Of a DNA stretch of 64,000 bases, positions 9,546 through 21,061 are shown in pieces. Source of the stretch: Platanthera guangdongensis (lineage: Eukaryota; Streptophyta; Magnoliopsida; Asparagales; Orchidaceae); NCBI GenBank assembly GCA_039583875.1, contig CM077158.1, positions 127,243,221 to 127,307,220 on the forward strand, written 5' to 3'. The notes under the pieces are model-generated. The model worked only from the letters and a program-made list of their open reading frames with translations, made no database searches and had not been told where the DNA came from. The position numbers and the translations under genes were made by a program. The stretch's first letter is position 1, and each line of letters begins with the position of its first letter.

Positions 9546-12500
9546 TTAAAAGCATAACTTAAATGTACCTGATGCGAATAGCTCCGGGTGTTGCTCCAGC
9601 ATCAGATCTCTCGGCTCCCAAGTGTGCTCCTCCCGTCCATGGTTGGACCACAGCACCTTCACAAGAGGGACCTTCTTCTTCCGCAACACTCGGATGGCTG
9701 TATCGTCAATCCGGATCGGCTCCAATCTCACTGATCTGTCAGGCTCTACCGGTACGGCTGTAGTAGTGATGTGCTGCTCCGGCCGAAGGAGAGCTCTCCG
9801 TAAGGAAGAGACATGAAAGACGTCATGTAATGCACCCAACTCCGGTGGCAGCTGCAGTCGGTAAGCCAAGGGGCCGATCCGCTCCAGGATCAGGTAGGGC
9901 CCCATGTATCGTGGACTGAGCTTCTTGTGCCTCCACACCCGAGAAACACTGTGTACTGGACGTATCTTCAAGAATACCCTGTCTCCAACCTGGAACTCCA
10001 CCTTCCGGTGCCGAGCATCATAATACTTTGCCTGCCTGCTCTGGGCCTCCAGTAGTCGATCCCTGATCAATCGAATCTGAGCCTCAGTGTCCTCTATATA
10101 ATCAGATCCCAGAGCCCTGGTATCCACATCCTGAACCCATGACAGCGGTGTCCGGCATCTCCTCCCATAAAGCGCCTCGTATGGAGCCATCCTGATGCTA
10201 GCCTGGTGGCTGTTATTATACGAGAACTCAATCAATGGTAGCAGCCTCTCCCAAGGCCTCCCCGTATCCAATATGCATAATCTGAGCAGGTCCTCCATGG
10301 TCCGGATGGTCCGCTCGGTCTGTCCGTCGGTCTGCGGGTGGAAGGCGGTACTAAAAGTAAGCCGAGATCCCAAGTAGGCATGCACGGCGCTCCACTCGCT
10401 CGAAGTGAACCGACCATCACGGTCTGAAACAATAGTCTTGGGGATACCATGATATCTGACGTAGTGCTCCACAAATAGTCTCACCAGAACTGCAACTGGG
10501 GCATCCTTCCGAACTGGAATAAACCGCGCTACTTTGGTCAATCTGTCCACTATAACCCATATAGAATCATGCCCAGAGTGGGAGCGAGGCAATCCGTGTA
10601 CAAAGTCCATAGCAATGTCCTCGAACTTCCACTCTGGAACTGGCAGTGGCTGTAGTAAACCTCCCGGGCTCTTGCATTCCGCCTTCACACGCTGGCAGGT
10701 CTCGCAATGGGTCACAAAATCCGTGATCTCCCTCTTCATCCCGGGCCAATACATAGATCTCCGCAAATCTGCCCACATCTTTGTGATGCCGAGGTGCACC
10801 GAATATCTCGAGCAATGTGCCTCTCTGAGTATGTCCTCCCGGATACTGCCCCCTGCTGGTATGTAGATGCGCCCCCGGAACCGAAGAAGATCATCCTGTA
10901 ACGTGTAATCCTCGACCTTGCCCCTCTCTAGGGCACTGAAAATCGGCTGTAACGCAGCATCCAGCCTCTGATGTGCTCGGATGCGCTCCTGTATATCATC
11001 TCCGCTGATCACTGAGCTCAAATACTCTCTATAAACAACTGGCTCAGTCTCGGACACCATGGTAATGTGCATGTCCTCCATCATCTGTAGCAGCTCTATA
11101 GACATCAATCGGGGCTCCGGTCCAGAAGTGCCGGCCCTCCTGCTCAAGGCATCCGCAACCGTGTTCGCTTTCCCCGGGTGATAGTGGATCTTGTAGTCAT
11201 AATCACAGAGGAACTCCAGCCACCTCCTCTGTCTCAGGTTTAGGTCCTTCTGCGTATCAATATACTTGAGATTCTTGTGATCTGAAAAGATGTCACAATG
11301 AATCCCGTATAAATAATGTCTCCATATCTTTAGGGCGAAAACCACAGCCCCGAGCTCTAGATCATGTACTGGATAGTTATGCTCATGCTTCTTTAACTGT
11401 CTCGAAGCATAAGCAATGACGTGTCCATGCTGCATCAGGACTGCACCCATCCCCTGATAAGAGGCGTCCGTGTAGATCTGGAATCCTTCGCTCCTGGATG
11501 GAAGCGCAAGGATGGGGGATGAGATGAGTCGGTCCTTCAGCTCCTGAAAAGCCGTCTCACACCGCTCTGACCAAACAAAATCTGCATCCTTCTTCGTCAA
11601 GGACGTGAGGGGGAGTGCTATCCTCGAGAACCCCTCCACGAACTTGCGGTAATAGCCTGCTAGTCCCAAGAAACTGCGGATGTCAGATGCGGTCTTCGGC
11701 CGTGGCCAATCCCTTACTGTCTCTATCTTGGTCGGGTCCACTGCTAACCCAGCCCCACTGATCGTGTGCCCCAGGAATGCCACCTCCTGCAACCAGAACT
11801 GGCACTTTGAAAATTTTGCATACATCTGGGTCTCCCTCAGCCTCTGCAAGACCTGTGCCAAGTTCTCCGTATGCTCCTCCTGAGTCCGAGAATATATAAG
11901 GATGTCGTCGATGAACACAATCACGAAGCGGTCTAAGAAAGGCTCGAATACACGGTTCATTAGACTCATGAATGCAGCATGAGCATTCATGAGCCCAAAA
12001 GGCATCACCGTGAACTCGTATAATCCATAGCGCGAACTGAATGTCGTCTTCGGTATGTCCTCTTCCCTGATACGGAGCTGATAGTAGCCGGATCGCAGAT
12101 CTAACTTGGAGAACCAGAAGGCTCCCTGTAGCTGGTCAAATAACTCATCTATCAGAGGCAGAGGATAGGTGTTGCGGACCGTCAACCGGTTCAGCTCCCG
12201 GTAATCTATACATAATCGCAGTGATCCGTCCTTCTTCTTCACAAAGAGAACTGGCGCTCCCCAAGGCGATGAGCTGGGCCGCACAAATCCTGACTCGACT
12301 AGCTCCTGTAGTTGAGTTCTGAACTCTGCTAACTCCCTGGGAGCCATCCTGTAGGGTGCCCTTGACACCGGTCTCGCTCCCGGTACTAGCTGAATCCTGA
12401 AATCCAAGTCTCTAGCAGGTGGTAGCCCGGGCAATTTCTCCGGGAACACGTCGGAGAAATCCCGGACCACCGGAATATCTGAGATAGTCGCCTCTGTTCC

Positions 12501-12938
12501 CACCATCTCGAAGCAGACAATATACACTTCTTCACCCTGCTCATGGGCCTTCACAGCCTGTATAGAAGATAATAGTAGGTGGCAGATAGGCTGGATACCT
12601 TCAACGATAACATGAGAGTCGCCATGTCTTAGCGTGATCCTCCTGGACGGGCAATCTATCTGGGCATGGTTCCGATGCAACCAGGCCATGCCCAAGATCA
12701 AATCAAAGTCCTGCAGCTTCAGAATGGTTGCCGGCGCCTCAAATTCCTTGCCGCCAATCTCGGCCTCCATATCGCAATGTGCAGTGGTCCGCAGCTCCGA
12801 TCCATCGGGTAGACGTACCCTCATCTCTAGTCCAGGGAACCTCTCCACGCCTTCGAGTCCGTCGATGAAGGCCTCGGATACGAACGAGTGTGAAGCACCC
12901 GTATCGAAAAGAGTATGAGCGGGCTTGCCGCTGATCAT
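9546..12938 (-). CDS. pol: G1 Pol: protease, RT, RNase H, integrase, chromodomain
   Basis: The frame is open for 1130 residues. Domains in order: aspartic protease FDTGASHSF (residue ~12); reverse transcriptase with DYRELN (~250) and catalytic FIDD (~342-345); RNase H beginning TDASYQGMG; integrase with a CETC zinc-finger pair and catalytic Asp in VDRLTK (~797), Asp in SDRDGR (~838) and Glu in QTDGQTER (~874); then a C-terminal chromodomain with [16 protein letters not shown] (~1095-1110). The chromodomain may steer insertion to marked chromatin. No internal stop is present. The first ATG lies after the protease start, so Pol is probably made as Gag-Pol. The gag frame joins through the candidate intron at 12947-13048. 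Confidence 0.95.
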   Translation of the reverse strand: MISGKPAHTLFDTGASHSFVSEAFIDGLEGVERFPGLEMRVRLPDGSELRTTAHCDMEAEIGGKEFEAPATILKLQDFDLILGMAWLHRNHAQIDCPSRRITLRHGDSHVIVEGIQPICHLLLSSIQAVKAHEQGEEVYIVCFEMVGTEATISDIPVVRDFSDVFPEKLPGLPPARDLDFRIQLVPGARPVSRAPYRMAPRELAEFRTQLQELVESGFVRPSSSPWGAPVLFVKKKDGSLRLCIDYRELNRLTVRNTYPLPLIDELFDQLQGAFWFSKLDLRSGYYQLRIREEDIPKTTFSSRYGLYEFTVMPFGLMNAHAAFMSLMNRVFEPFLDRFVIVFIDDILIYSRTQEEHTENLAQVLQRLRETQMYAKFSKCQFWLQEVAFLGHTISGAGLAVDPTKIETVRDWPRPKTASDIRSFLGLAGYYRKFVEGFSRIALPLTSLTKKDADFVWSERCETAFQELKDRLISSPILALPSRSEGFQIYTDASYQGMGAVLMQHGHVIAYASRQLKKHEHNYPVHDLELGAVVFALKIWRHYLYGIHCDIFSDHKNLKYIDTQKDLNLRQRRWLEFLCDYDYKIHYHPGKANTVADALSRRAGTSGPEPRLMSIELLQMMEDMHITMVSETEPVVYREYLSSVISGDDIQERIRAHQRLDAALQPIFSALERGKVEDYTLQDDLLRFRGRIYIPAGGSIREDILREAHCSRYSVHLGITKMWADLRRSMYWPGMKREITDFVTHCETCQRVKAECKSPGGLLQPLPVPEWKFEDIAMDFVHGLPRSHSGHDSIWVIVDRLTKVARFIPVRKDAPVAVLVRLFVEHYVRYHGIPKTIVSDRDGRFTSSEWSAVHAYLGSRLTFSTAFHPQTDGQTERTIRTMEDLLRLCILDTGRPWERLLPLIEFSYNNSHQASIRMAPYEALYGRRCRTPLSWVQDVDTRALGSDYIEDTEAQIRLIRDRLLEAQSRQAKYYDARHRKVEFQVGDRVFLKIRPVHSVSRVWRHKKLSPRYMGPYLILERIGPLAYRLQLPPELGALHDVFHVSSLRRALLRPEQHITTTAVPVEPDRSVRLEPIRIDDTAIRVLRKKKVPLVKVLWSNHGREEHTWEPRDLMLEQHPELFASGTFKLCF

Positions 12939-12946
12939 AACTATGC

Positions 12947-13048
12947 CTGAGGTTTGTTTATGTGAAAGTTAATTGTTATCCTATAGTTCCAGGTACTAAA
13001 TATATATCATTGGAAATCCAAGAAAAATTCATAATTAACTTCAAGTAC
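12947..13048 (-). other. Candidate 102-nt intron between G1 gag and protease
   Basis: On the minus strand the segment starts GTACTTGAAG and ends AACCTCAG. It is 27 percent GC by my count, far below its GC-rich flanks. A branch-point-like TTAAC lies about 25 nt before the AG. Unspliced, the gag frame stops at the TGA just inside the donor. Spliced, it reads VITG then IVMISGKP and runs into the protease. G2 has the equivalent VVTGII...LFDTGASH joint with no insertion. The length is divisible by three. Splicing itself is inferred. Confidence 0.65.
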
Positions 13049-14339
13049 CTGTGATAACCTCCTTTGGATTCCTCGGCTCTGTGAGGTCCAAGGCGTATAT
13101 CTGCTCTTGCTCGCGCCTCCTGCCGTGATATCCCCGACCTCGGCCTCGCCCTCGGCCTCGTCCTCGGCCCTGCTGTACTGGGGCCACTGGAGGTGGAGGA
13201 GGAGGAGGGGGATGGAATCGGTGCGGGCACTCCGACCTGATGTGCCCGGGCTGGCGGCATTCGTAACAAACCACTTGTCGATGGCCTCGGTCATCCTGTC
13301 TCCTCGGATCATGCATTTGTAGAGGTGGGGGAGCCAATGCTGGAGGAGGCCCCTGCTCCTGCCTGAAGTTGGGACGACGACGTCCCCCACCCCTCCTGTA
13401 TCTGATGGTCCTGCCTCTCTGAGAGCCCCTACTGCTCTCACCTGATGTCGATCCATCAAATGGTCTCTTCCCTCCGGCTTGCACCATCAGCTGGTCAGCC
13501 TCCAGCTTCTTCGCCATCTCGATGATCTGTCTGGATATGCCATGAGAAATAAATAACAGAGCCTGCCTCAAATCATCCCTGAGGCCCCGGTAGAACCTCT
13601 TCGCATACCTCCTATCGTCGGTGTCCTGAATCCCCGCGAACCTGGCCAAGTGGGAGAACTCTCTCTGGTACTCTATCACTGATCTGGTACCCTGCTTGAG
13701 GTTCAAAAACCTCTCCTCCAAAGCATCTCTGTCCGTAGCAGAGACGAAGTGCTCCAGAAACACATCGCCAAACTCTTCCCAAGATATCTCTGACAGCTCA
13801 AAGTCCGCATAAGTAGACTCCCGGACTGACTTCCACCATCTCTTCGCGTGGGCCTCTAGCACAGAGGTGGCTAGAGGTACTGCCTGGCCGACTGGGCAGC
13901 TGATGCCCGCTAAGATCTCGTGTATGGCCTCCAGCCATTCTTCCGTCTTCACCGCATCCTCTGTCCCGCGGTACGTCGGTGGGGACAGGCTCTTGAATGC
14001 ACTCAGCCAGCTCGACCCCGGATTTGGCTGTGGAGCCGGGACTTGCTGGGCTCTAAAGGCATCCAAAATCGCCGTCAGGGTCTGCCCCATCTCCGTATGT
14101 AGGAATGGAGTGGCAGCTGGAGGGGGAGGAGCCACATTTTGCGGCGCTGCAACCTGTGGAGGTTGCATAAAGGTAAGGTTAAAGCAGAATTGGCCTAACA
14201 AATTGTACTTTGTGGACCATTTATGTGACTTTACACATGGGCACACCACTGCTTTCGCTGCATAGTTTGTCCGCAAACTAATGCTCGGGTGGGGGTGGTC
14301 CCATGTTGTGGACTTCTTTCTCATATGATCGTTGTTCAA
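13041..14339 (-). CDS. gag: G1 Gag (capsid and CCHC nucleocapsid)
   Basis: Gag forms the virus-like particle that packages element RNA. The open frame has 432 codons, but the likely start is Met58 (ATG at 14168-14166, MQPPQVAA), because the preceding residues are leader-like. The central region holds the retrotransposon gag core (WWKSVRES, EFGDVFLEHFV, FLNLKQGTRSVIEYQREF). An Arg/Gly-rich stretch follows, then the CCHC zinc knuckle CYECRQPGHIRSEC, a Pro run and an RGRGRG repeat. The unspliced frame ends with VITGT and a TGA that lies just inside the candidate intron. The frame shows no damage. Confidence 0.92.
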   Translation of the reverse strand: MNNDHMRKKSTTWDHPHPSISLRTNYAAKAVVCPCVKSHKWSTKYNLLGQFCFNLTFMQPPQVAAPQNVAPPPPAATPFLHTEMGQTLTAILDAFRAQQVPAPQPNPGSSWLSAFKSLSPPTYRGTEDAVKTEEWLEAIHEILAGISCPVGQAVPLATSVLEAHAKRWWKSVRESTYADFELSEISWEEFGDVFLEHFVSATDRDALEERFLNLKQGTRSVIEYQREFSHLARFAGIQDTDDRRYAKRFYRGLRDDLRQALLFISHGISRQIIEMAKKLEADQLMVQAGGKRPFDGSTSGESSRGSQRGRTIRYRRGGGRRRPNFRQEQGPPPALAPPPLQMHDPRRQDDRGHRQVVCYECRQPGHIRSECPHRFHPPPPPPPPVAPVQQGRGRGRGRGRGRGYHGRRREQEQIYALDLTEPRNPKEVITGT

Positions 14340-14348
14340 GTGATACCA
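14333..14348 (-). other. G1 primer-binding site
   Basis: On the minus strand, three bases after the LTR end (TCTTACA), the sequence reads TGGTATCACTTGAAC. The first eight bases match the initiator-Met tRNA primer site TGGTATCAGAGC. The rest has diverged. Confidence 0.7.
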
Positions 14349-14351
14349 GTT

Positions 14352-16216
14352 TGTAAGACTCCCCCCCCTCCCCTTACCAAGGAGGGCTACCTGATATTAT
14401 GCCCAGAACCGCCGTCTTACGGTGACACTAACTCACGGGTTAGTCGACACCGCAATACACTGATTCTGCCGGCTAGTACGATCATTAACCTGTAGGCCAA
14501 TATGAGAATAAAGAAGTAAAACTGTGTATAAAATGCCATCAGTCCACAAGTCACAGTACAATCATATAAAAGAAATGAATAGTACAATAGTCCACAGAAT
14601 AGTACAGAAGAAAGAGTAAAAAGGGCTTATGCCCAGTACATCAAATCTCTCTCTCACAAAATAGTAGAAGCGGAAGCTAAACTAGATCATCAGATCTCGT
14701 CCCACCTGAGGACGCACAGTAGTGGTAGTAGCCTGCTGAAGTGGTATCTGCTCCTCATGTCCTGCCTCCTCGACATGCTGGTGCTCCATCTCCACGGGCT
14801 CCTAAAAATAGTTGGTCACCGACCATTAGTCAAAAAGACTAAGTCGTTTCCTCCACACCTCGCCCCGCAGCTCCTAGGCACCGAGCGGGAGGATGAAGCG
14901 GAGGACAACAAGGGGTAGCAAAATGGAAGCAGGTGACAATATCTATCTAAAGTGGTACTAAGTAATGAAATTCTACACTAGCAATGCTAAGTACAGTACA
15001 AGTAGTAAGTAAGTAAGAGCGGTGCAGTAAAGGAAAGTAAAGAAACAGCAGTATGAACAAGTAAATAAGCTAAGCTACCACTAAGCTATCATCACAAACG
15101 TACCCTAACTTATATAAATGCCCATACAAATATATAAGTTAGGATTTCCAGGAAATTTAACTTATCATATAAAAGAGCCCATACTAATTTATATGATAAG
15201 GATCTATGAAGCGTATGACCTAATATGAATGAATGATATGATGCAATTTTATGCACAGACAAGTGCAACTCACACACAACGACTCTGTGATCACAGACCT
15301 TTAGTTCCCACTTTTTGAGAGCTAGCATCACTCTCGGGTACCACCGCTGTGGCTACGGCAGCAGCGGAGCGGGCGTCTCCGCTTCTAGACCGGTATGCAC
15401 ACTACCAAGCCTTAGACCCCTCTCATACGCCTCTGTACACGTCCAAGGTGCACTCTAGATTCTCGCGTACGTACTTTGCTGACAAACCCGTCAGTCTTGT
15501 TGGGTCGGATGTGCGTTATCGGGGATCGTCCTCCAGACCGCAGTGTAAAACAACCCACTGGCCCCTCTAACTCTCACAACCGCCTGGTGCACCGTACTGC
15601 CATCGGTGTGACGAACGGCCAGTACCGCATGCCCCGCCACGATATTTATGCACATGCAAGTAATTCATACCGAGCCTCCCGCTCGCAGGACCAAAACCCG
15701 TCCTGAATCCCTCAAACCCAAACCCGGGTGAGAACGCATATTAGTGCCTTTATGTCAATTCCCTCCAACCCTAAACGGGTGAGCATATATCATGAAACTC
15801 TCCAACCCAAACACGGGCGAGAAGGTACAACCATGTCCTAACCTATTAAGCTACTCTTGTCTACGATTTATTATACTTAGAGATTTAAGGTTAATCCCAG
15901 GACTGCCCCCGGTATTCCCTGTGAAGGGCTCTCAAGGGGCACTAGGAACTGTGTTGGGATTACGCCCAGCGTTCCCTTTCGTAAGGATACTTATTTTAGT
16001 TGATGACTACCCATGTATCTCCCCAGCTCTCCTTATTGCTTAAGTATAACCCTAGTGACTTAAGGTATTACCGGGAACCGACGGTCTTCCGCCGATCCCC
16101 CACTCCAGTTGATGACCAAGACTTGCACTTTTGATCCCTCACTAAGACAACTCTACCCACCAGGGTTACTCATGTTGAACTCTCTCTTATTTCTGCCGAT
16201 AATCAATCCCCTGGTA
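14352..16216 (-). repeat. G1 5' LTR, part next to gag (split by G2)
   Basis: It starts TGTAAGACT and is collinear with 4814-6674, with scattered substitutions. It is cut after TGGTA (16212-16216), the G2 target site. The uninterrupted partner reads straight through this site near 6671. The twin hairpins are at 15104-15200. Confidence 0.93.
16212..16216. repeat. Target-site duplication of G2, left copy
   Basis: TGGTA at 16212-16216 is repeated at 25220-25224, directly outside the TG...CA ends of G2. Confidence 0.95.
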
Positions 16217-16696
16217 TGTAACGGCCCTATTGTCTGCCACAATTAACAATATCCTAAACATATGTATTTCATAATCTTGTACAGCGGAAAAGGTACATAT
16301 GCATTTCATAACGAGTAAGTATCAGAAATCAATTACATACCAATACAGAAAGAAAAGTAAAGCAGTAAATGCTACCTGAGCTCTAATGACGACCGGTCGC
16401 TGTCTTTCCGGTTCCTAAAAATTTAGAGAGTACAACCGTTAGTCTTGTATAAGACTAAGTGAAAATTTACCTTTTTAATCTGTTGTACAGTAAAAAGTTT
16501 CGAATAAAAAGTAAGTTAGTAAATTAATGTAGCACAGTTCCTTTCATCGTGAATTGTCTTGCAAGAGCAATAATTACCAATAGTGTTTCAGTAAGGCTTA
16601 AACCCATCATCAATAAGAAACAATGAACGTCTGTTATCGTTAAGCTATAAGACAATGTTCTTTACGTTTGCATTTCTTTTTATATATATATAGGCA

Positions 16697-16887
16697 CTAT
16701 TAAGGGTAATTCAATAAATTCTATATCAGTCTCCGTATTCCATATTTCAGTCTTTGGGCCCGACCCCTTTTGGGGTCATCAGTCTCCAGACTAGTACGTA
16801 CAACACGCGTTTATGCCTTTCGGCTCGACTGGCCTGGTACTTCAGTACACAACATCAGTATTCTTCATTTTATATTACCCTTAATAG
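16697..16887 (-). other. Structured segment in G2 LTR (14-bp closing stem)
   Basis: CTATTAAGGGTAAT (16697-16710) is the exact reverse complement of ATTACCCTTAATAG (16874-16887). Inside lie smaller palindromes: GACCCCTTTTGGGGTC, AGTCTCCAGACT and GTACTTCAGTAC. The pattern suggests a branched RNA fold in the transcribed leader. The right LTR has the same segment at 23559-23749. Confidence 0.6.
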
Positions 16888-17233
16888 TTCCATGTGTCGA
16901 CACATTATATTATGCATGATGAGTTATTTGTTAATTAGTCCCCTCAGAACATTTACTTGCTTGATTGCCTCAAAGTGAGGCCATTCATAGCATTTACAAC
17001 ATGTAGAGTGATGGTATAAAGCAGTTTCATGAAATAGTTACATATTTTGGTAAAGCATACATAAAAAAGAGAAATTCTCACCGTGGCCCGTTCCTTTTCT
17101 TTGCCCCGTCTCGAATAGACGTCGCGTCGACTCGGAGATGCCATCCTTCACAATATCTGTACATTTATAAGGCAACAATTTCAAGTCATGAGGTTGCATC
17201 CCACACAGCGACCCAACGCATTCAAGCCTACAC

Positions 17234-17351
17234 AAAACCAGCCCACAAATGCTGTCCACAGCCAGCCAAAACCAGCCCACATATGCTGTCCACAGCCAGC
17301 TAAAACCAGCCCACAAATGCTGTCCACAGCCAGCTAAAACCAGCCCACAAA
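17234..17351 (-). repeat. 34-bp tandem repeat in G2 LTR (about 3.5 copies)
   Basis: The unit begins AAAACCAGCCCACA and recurs at 17234, 17268, 17302 and 17336, with one or two differences per copy. The same array is at 24096-24213 in the other LTR. Confidence 0.85.
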
Positions 17352-18358
17352 GACATAGGCCAAACAGCCCATAACTAGCCCCTAACACAGACAGTCCCAA
17401 AACCAGCCCAGCTGCTATCCTCACACAGCAGCCACAAAACCAAAATAAACATAGAACCAAACTACCAGCCGGCCAAAACCAAAACAACCGAAACTAGGGC
17501 ACATCTCCTAAGCAGCAGCCCACAAGAGGATAACCGACCATCCACGAAACCAACTACAAGACATAAATCCAGCCTCAAGTACACAAAAATATGAAAGGAA
17601 GCAAATACCGAGTTCAAAGAAACGTGAGAGTGCTCCCACCAAAGCCAAGAAAGCTCCAACAGTCCAATCGTCGGCTAAGGAATAGGCGATTAGAACATAG
17701 ACACGTAGAAACGAAGGAAGAAACAGAGGATTTCACCATACCAGGCGACGAGAAGGAGAAATCACCCAAACCCTAGCTATCGGGTTTCGCCGATGCGGAG
17801 ACAATGCGCGAATGCCAGTTCAGGGCAGGAATCGCTGTTATAAGAAATAAAACCCACCGCTGCAGCCGCATCTGCCAAGCCCGAACCGGATGCAAACTGA
17901 ACCGGTGAACCCAGCCATACCTCCAACCCCTCCAACAAACAGCGCCAACCAAACCAGCCAACCCAACCAGCCAACAAAGTTCACCAATATTACCAATACA
18001 ACATTACCCCATAAAATACACCCGCAGCACTAGCAAATCAAGCCCACTTGTTAATTTACAACATATATACACAATTACATAATTCCTGCGACATTGATCT
18101 GTGCCGTCTTCATTAAAAAAACAACAAAACAAAATATAAAGAACGTTCCATACATAACATAGCATAGCACATGCAAAAGAAGAACTCGCACGACGCCGAA
18201 TCATAGCTCAGGGCGACGCCGATTCAATATTGCTTTCCTCTTTTTTCCTCATCGGGGACGTTACCTGTCATGAATTAATTTTCGTTACGCAGAATCATAG
18301 AAGTAATTAAGTACTACAACATAACAGACGATGACATACCAAAAAGATGTGCGTCACA

Positions 18359-18374
18359 ATTCTCCCCTTCTTAA
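18359..18374 (-). other. G2 polypurine tract
   Basis: On the minus strand AAGAAGGGGAGAAT ends directly at the 3' LTR boundary and is preceded by CGGGGACGAAAA. This is the expected plus-strand primer site. Confidence 0.85.
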
Positions 18375-18394
18375 AAAATTTTCGTCCCCGAAAA

Positions 18395-21061
18395 TCATTC
18401 TTCCATATTATTAAACAGTACAGGAAAAAGATTTCGCATTGCCTCTTCACGTTCCCACGTCGCCTCGTGCCTCGGGTGACCCTTCCACCACACTAGCACA
18501 AACGGCACGTCTCGATTTCTTAACTGTTTGCTTTGCCGATCGATAATCTGATATGGTTCCGTCGGGCTAGAGAGGTCTGGTTCAATTTGTATATCTGTGG
18601 TTGCAACAATTGTTTCAGGGTCATGAACATACTTCCGTAATGCTGACACATGAAATACATGATGCAACCTTTGCAACTCTGTTGGTAGCTCCAAGCGGTA
18701 GGCTACGTCACCGACCCGCTCAACGACGGAAAAAGGTCCGACATAACGCGGACTCAATTTCCCAAGTCGTCGGAAACGTGTAACTCCTTTGAACGGTCTG
18801 ATTTTCAAACATACCTGGTCACCGACTTGAAATTGCACAAGACGATGACGGGCATTATAGTATTTTTGTTGGCGATCTTGCGCTACCTTCATTCGTTGTT
18901 GGATCAACTTTACTTTTTCATGCCATTTATCAATTTTCTCCCGATTATACAGTGTTCGTTCCCCCTCGTCAGCCCAACTTAATGGTGTTCGACAACGTCG
19001 GCCATACAATGCTTCAAAGGGTGCCATCTGAATAGACGATTGATAGCTGTTATTATACGCAAACTCTACCAAGGTCAGATACTTTTCCCAGGAGCCTTTT
19101 AAATCCAAGACCACCATACGCAGTAAATCTTCTAAGAACTGTATTGTTCGTTCTGACTGTCCATCTGTTTGGGGATGGAATGCTGTGCTGAATAATAACT
19201 TTGTTCCCAAACGTTTATGAATATATCTCCAGTTTCCCGACGTGAATCGACCATCACGGTCAGAAACAATGGAGCGTGGAATTCCATGCAATTTGACAAT
19301 AACATCTATATACAGATCATTTAACTTTTCAGGTGGTCCTTCCTGTCGCACGGGAATAAAATGTGCGCTCTTCGTTAGACGATCAATAATGACCCAAATA
19401 CCATCATGTCCCAATTTGCTGCGAGGAAGACCGAAAACAAAATCCATCGCAATGTCTTCCCACTTCCATTCTGGTATGGGTAGGGAATGCAAATATCCTC
19501 CAGGTTTCTGGTGTTCTGCTTTCACCAGTTGACACGTGTGGCACGACGCAATATACGCTATGACGTCCCTTTTCATACCAGGCCACCAGAAATCCTCCTT
19601 TAGATCCTGATGCATCTTTGTTCGTCCTGGGTGAATGGAATACGGTGTGTTATGTGCCTCATATAGAATATCTTTTCGTATGTTGTTCACATTCGGGACA
19701 CATAAGCGCCCGTTCATAAGCAATAGTCCATTCTGTTCGGCAAACTCACCCGTCTCTCCTTTCTTTACTTTCTTTTTCAATTCAGCGAGAAACGGATCCT
19801 TTGGCAAAGCCGCTTTAATCCTATCTTTCAATGTATATCTGATTTGTAATTGCGACAACTGGGCTCGCTTGCTTTCCGGTGTAACGAGCGGAGTGATGTG
19901 CATCTTTTCCAACTCATACACCAATTGTGTTTCATAACCAGACAAAACAGATAAGCCAACTGTGTTCTTGCGGCTTAAGGCATCCGCAACTACATTTGCT
20001 TTGCCTGGGTGGTACTGCAGATCAACATCGTAGTCTTTGATAAATTCTAACCAACGACGCTGTCGAAGGTTCAAATCCTTCTGCGAATATATATATTTGA
20101 GATTTTTGTGATCCGTAAAAACTTCGCAGCGTACGCCATACAAATAATGTCGCCAAATCTTTAGGGCAAAAATTACGGCAGCCAGTTCTAAATCATGAAC
20201 TGGGTAATTTTTCTCAGCATCTTTCAACTGTCGGGAAGCATATGCAATTACTTTTCCGTGCTGCATCAATACACAACCCAAGCCCTTGTACGACGCATCA
20301 CTAAAAATCTGAAACCCTTCCGTACCTGACGGCATAGTCAAAATCGGCGCTGTAGTCAGTTTTTCTTTTAAAATGTCAAATGCCATCTGACAGTCCTTTG
20401 ACCAATAAAACAACACATTCTTCCTGGTGAGCTGGGTCAACGGTAAAGAAAGTCGTGAAAAGTTCTTTACAAAACGTCGATAGTAGCCTGCCAAACCCAG
20501 GAAACTCCGTACTTCCATCACTGTTGTTGGTTGCGGCCAACTGAGGATAGATTCAATCTTTGCGGGGTCTACTGCCAAACCCTGTTCCGTTATCACGTGT
20601 CCAAGAAAGGACACTTCTCGCAACCAGAATTCACATTTTGAAAATTTGGCATACAGTTGATGTTCTTTCAATGTCTGCAAGGCCAATCGTAACTGCCAAG
20701 CATGGGCTTCGTCTGACGGGGAATAAATCAGGATATCGTCAATAAACACAATCACGAATTGGTCCAGATAATCTTTAAAGACCCGGTTCATCAGATCCAT
20801 AAATGCTGCTGGTGCATTGGTTAGCCCAAACGGCATGACCATAAACTCATAATGACCATATCTGGTACTGAAAGCAGTTTTGAAAATATCTTCTTCTTTT
20901 ATCCTTAGTTGGTGGTAACCAGATCGCAAATCCAACTTAGAGAATACTCTAGCATTGACAAGTTGGTCAAATAAATCCTCGATACGAGGAAGAGGATATT
21001 TATTCTTCACAGTCAACTTATTGAGTTCACGATAATCCACGCACAAGCGTAACGTTCCCTC
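18395..21061 (-). CDS. pol: G2 Pol, RT-RNase H-integrase-chromodomain part
   Basis: The frame is open for about 883 residues with no ATG at its start, because it continues the gag-pro frame across a frameshift. Domains: reverse transcriptase with VDYRELN (residues 3-9) and FIDD (~103); RNase H with SDASYKGLG; integrase with a CHTC zinc pair and catalytic residues in IIDRLTK (~553), SDRDGR (~597) and QSER (~631); chromodomain near the C-terminus with [16 protein letters not shown]. All key residues are present, so damage is limited to the upstream frameshift in a run of seven T at 21062-21068 (plus strand). The domain order and chromodomain mark a chromovirus. Confidence 0.93.
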   Translation of the reverse strand, partial: EGTLRLCVDYRELNKLTVKNKYPLPRIEDLFDQLVNARVFSKLDLRSGYHQLRIKEEDIFKTAFSTRYGHYEFMVMPFGLTNAPAAFMDLMNRVFKDYLDQFVIVFIDDILIYSPSDEAHAWQLRLALQTLKEHQLYAKFSKCEFWLREVSFLGHVITEQGLAVDPAKIESILSWPQPTTVMEVRSFLGLAGYYRRFVKNFSRLSLPLTQLTRKNVLFYWSKDCQMAFDILKEKLTTAPILTMPSGTEGFQIFSDASYKGLGCVLMQHGKVIAYASRQLKDAEKNYPVHDLELAAVIFALKIWRHYLYGVRCEVFTDHKNLKYIYSQKDLNLRQRRWLEFIKDYDVDLQYHPGKANVVADALSRKNTVGLSVLSGYETQLVYELEKMHITPLVTPESKRAQLSQLQIRYTLKDRIKAALPKDPFLAELKKKVKKGETGEFAEQNGLLLMNGRLCVPNVNNIRKDILYEAHNTPYSIHPGRTKMHQDLKEDFWWPGMKRDVIAYIASCHTCQLVKAEHQKPGGYLHSLPIPEWKWEDIAMDFVFGLPRSKLGHDGIWVIIDRLTKSAHFIPVRQEGPPEKLNDLYIDVIVKLHGIPRSIVSDRDGRFTSGNWRYIHKRLGTKLLFSTAFHPQTDGQSERTIQFLEDLLRMVVLDLKGSWEKYLTLVEFAYNNSYQSSIQMAPFEALYGRRCRTPLSWADEGERTLYNREKIDKWHEKVKLIQQRMKVAQDRQQKYYNARHRLVQFQVGDQVCLKIRPFKGVTRFRRLGKLSPRYVGPFSVVERVGDVAYRLELPTELQRLHHVFHVSALRKYVHDPETIVATTDIQIEPDLSSPTEPYQIIDRQSKQLRNRDVPFVLVWWKGHPRHEATWEREEAMRNLFPVLFNNMEE

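Larger units (their letters stand above)
16217..18358 (-). repeat. G2 3' LTR (left copy, 2142 bp)
   Basis: It starts TGTAACGGCC and ends GCGTCACA on the plus strand. It contains a TA microsatellite near 16682-16692, a structured segment (16697-16887) and a 34-bp tandem repeat (17234-17351). Short ORFs in it recur in the other LTR and show no known domain. Confidence 0.95.

Noticed and set aside
10534..10866. Plus-strand ORFs opposite G1 and G2 pol
   Set aside because: They are antisense shadows of long conserved pol frames.
17038..17659. Cys/Trp/Leu-rich minus-strand ORFs in the G2 LTR that look membrane-like
   Set aside because: They arise from the 34-bp tandem repeat and recur only in the partner LTR.
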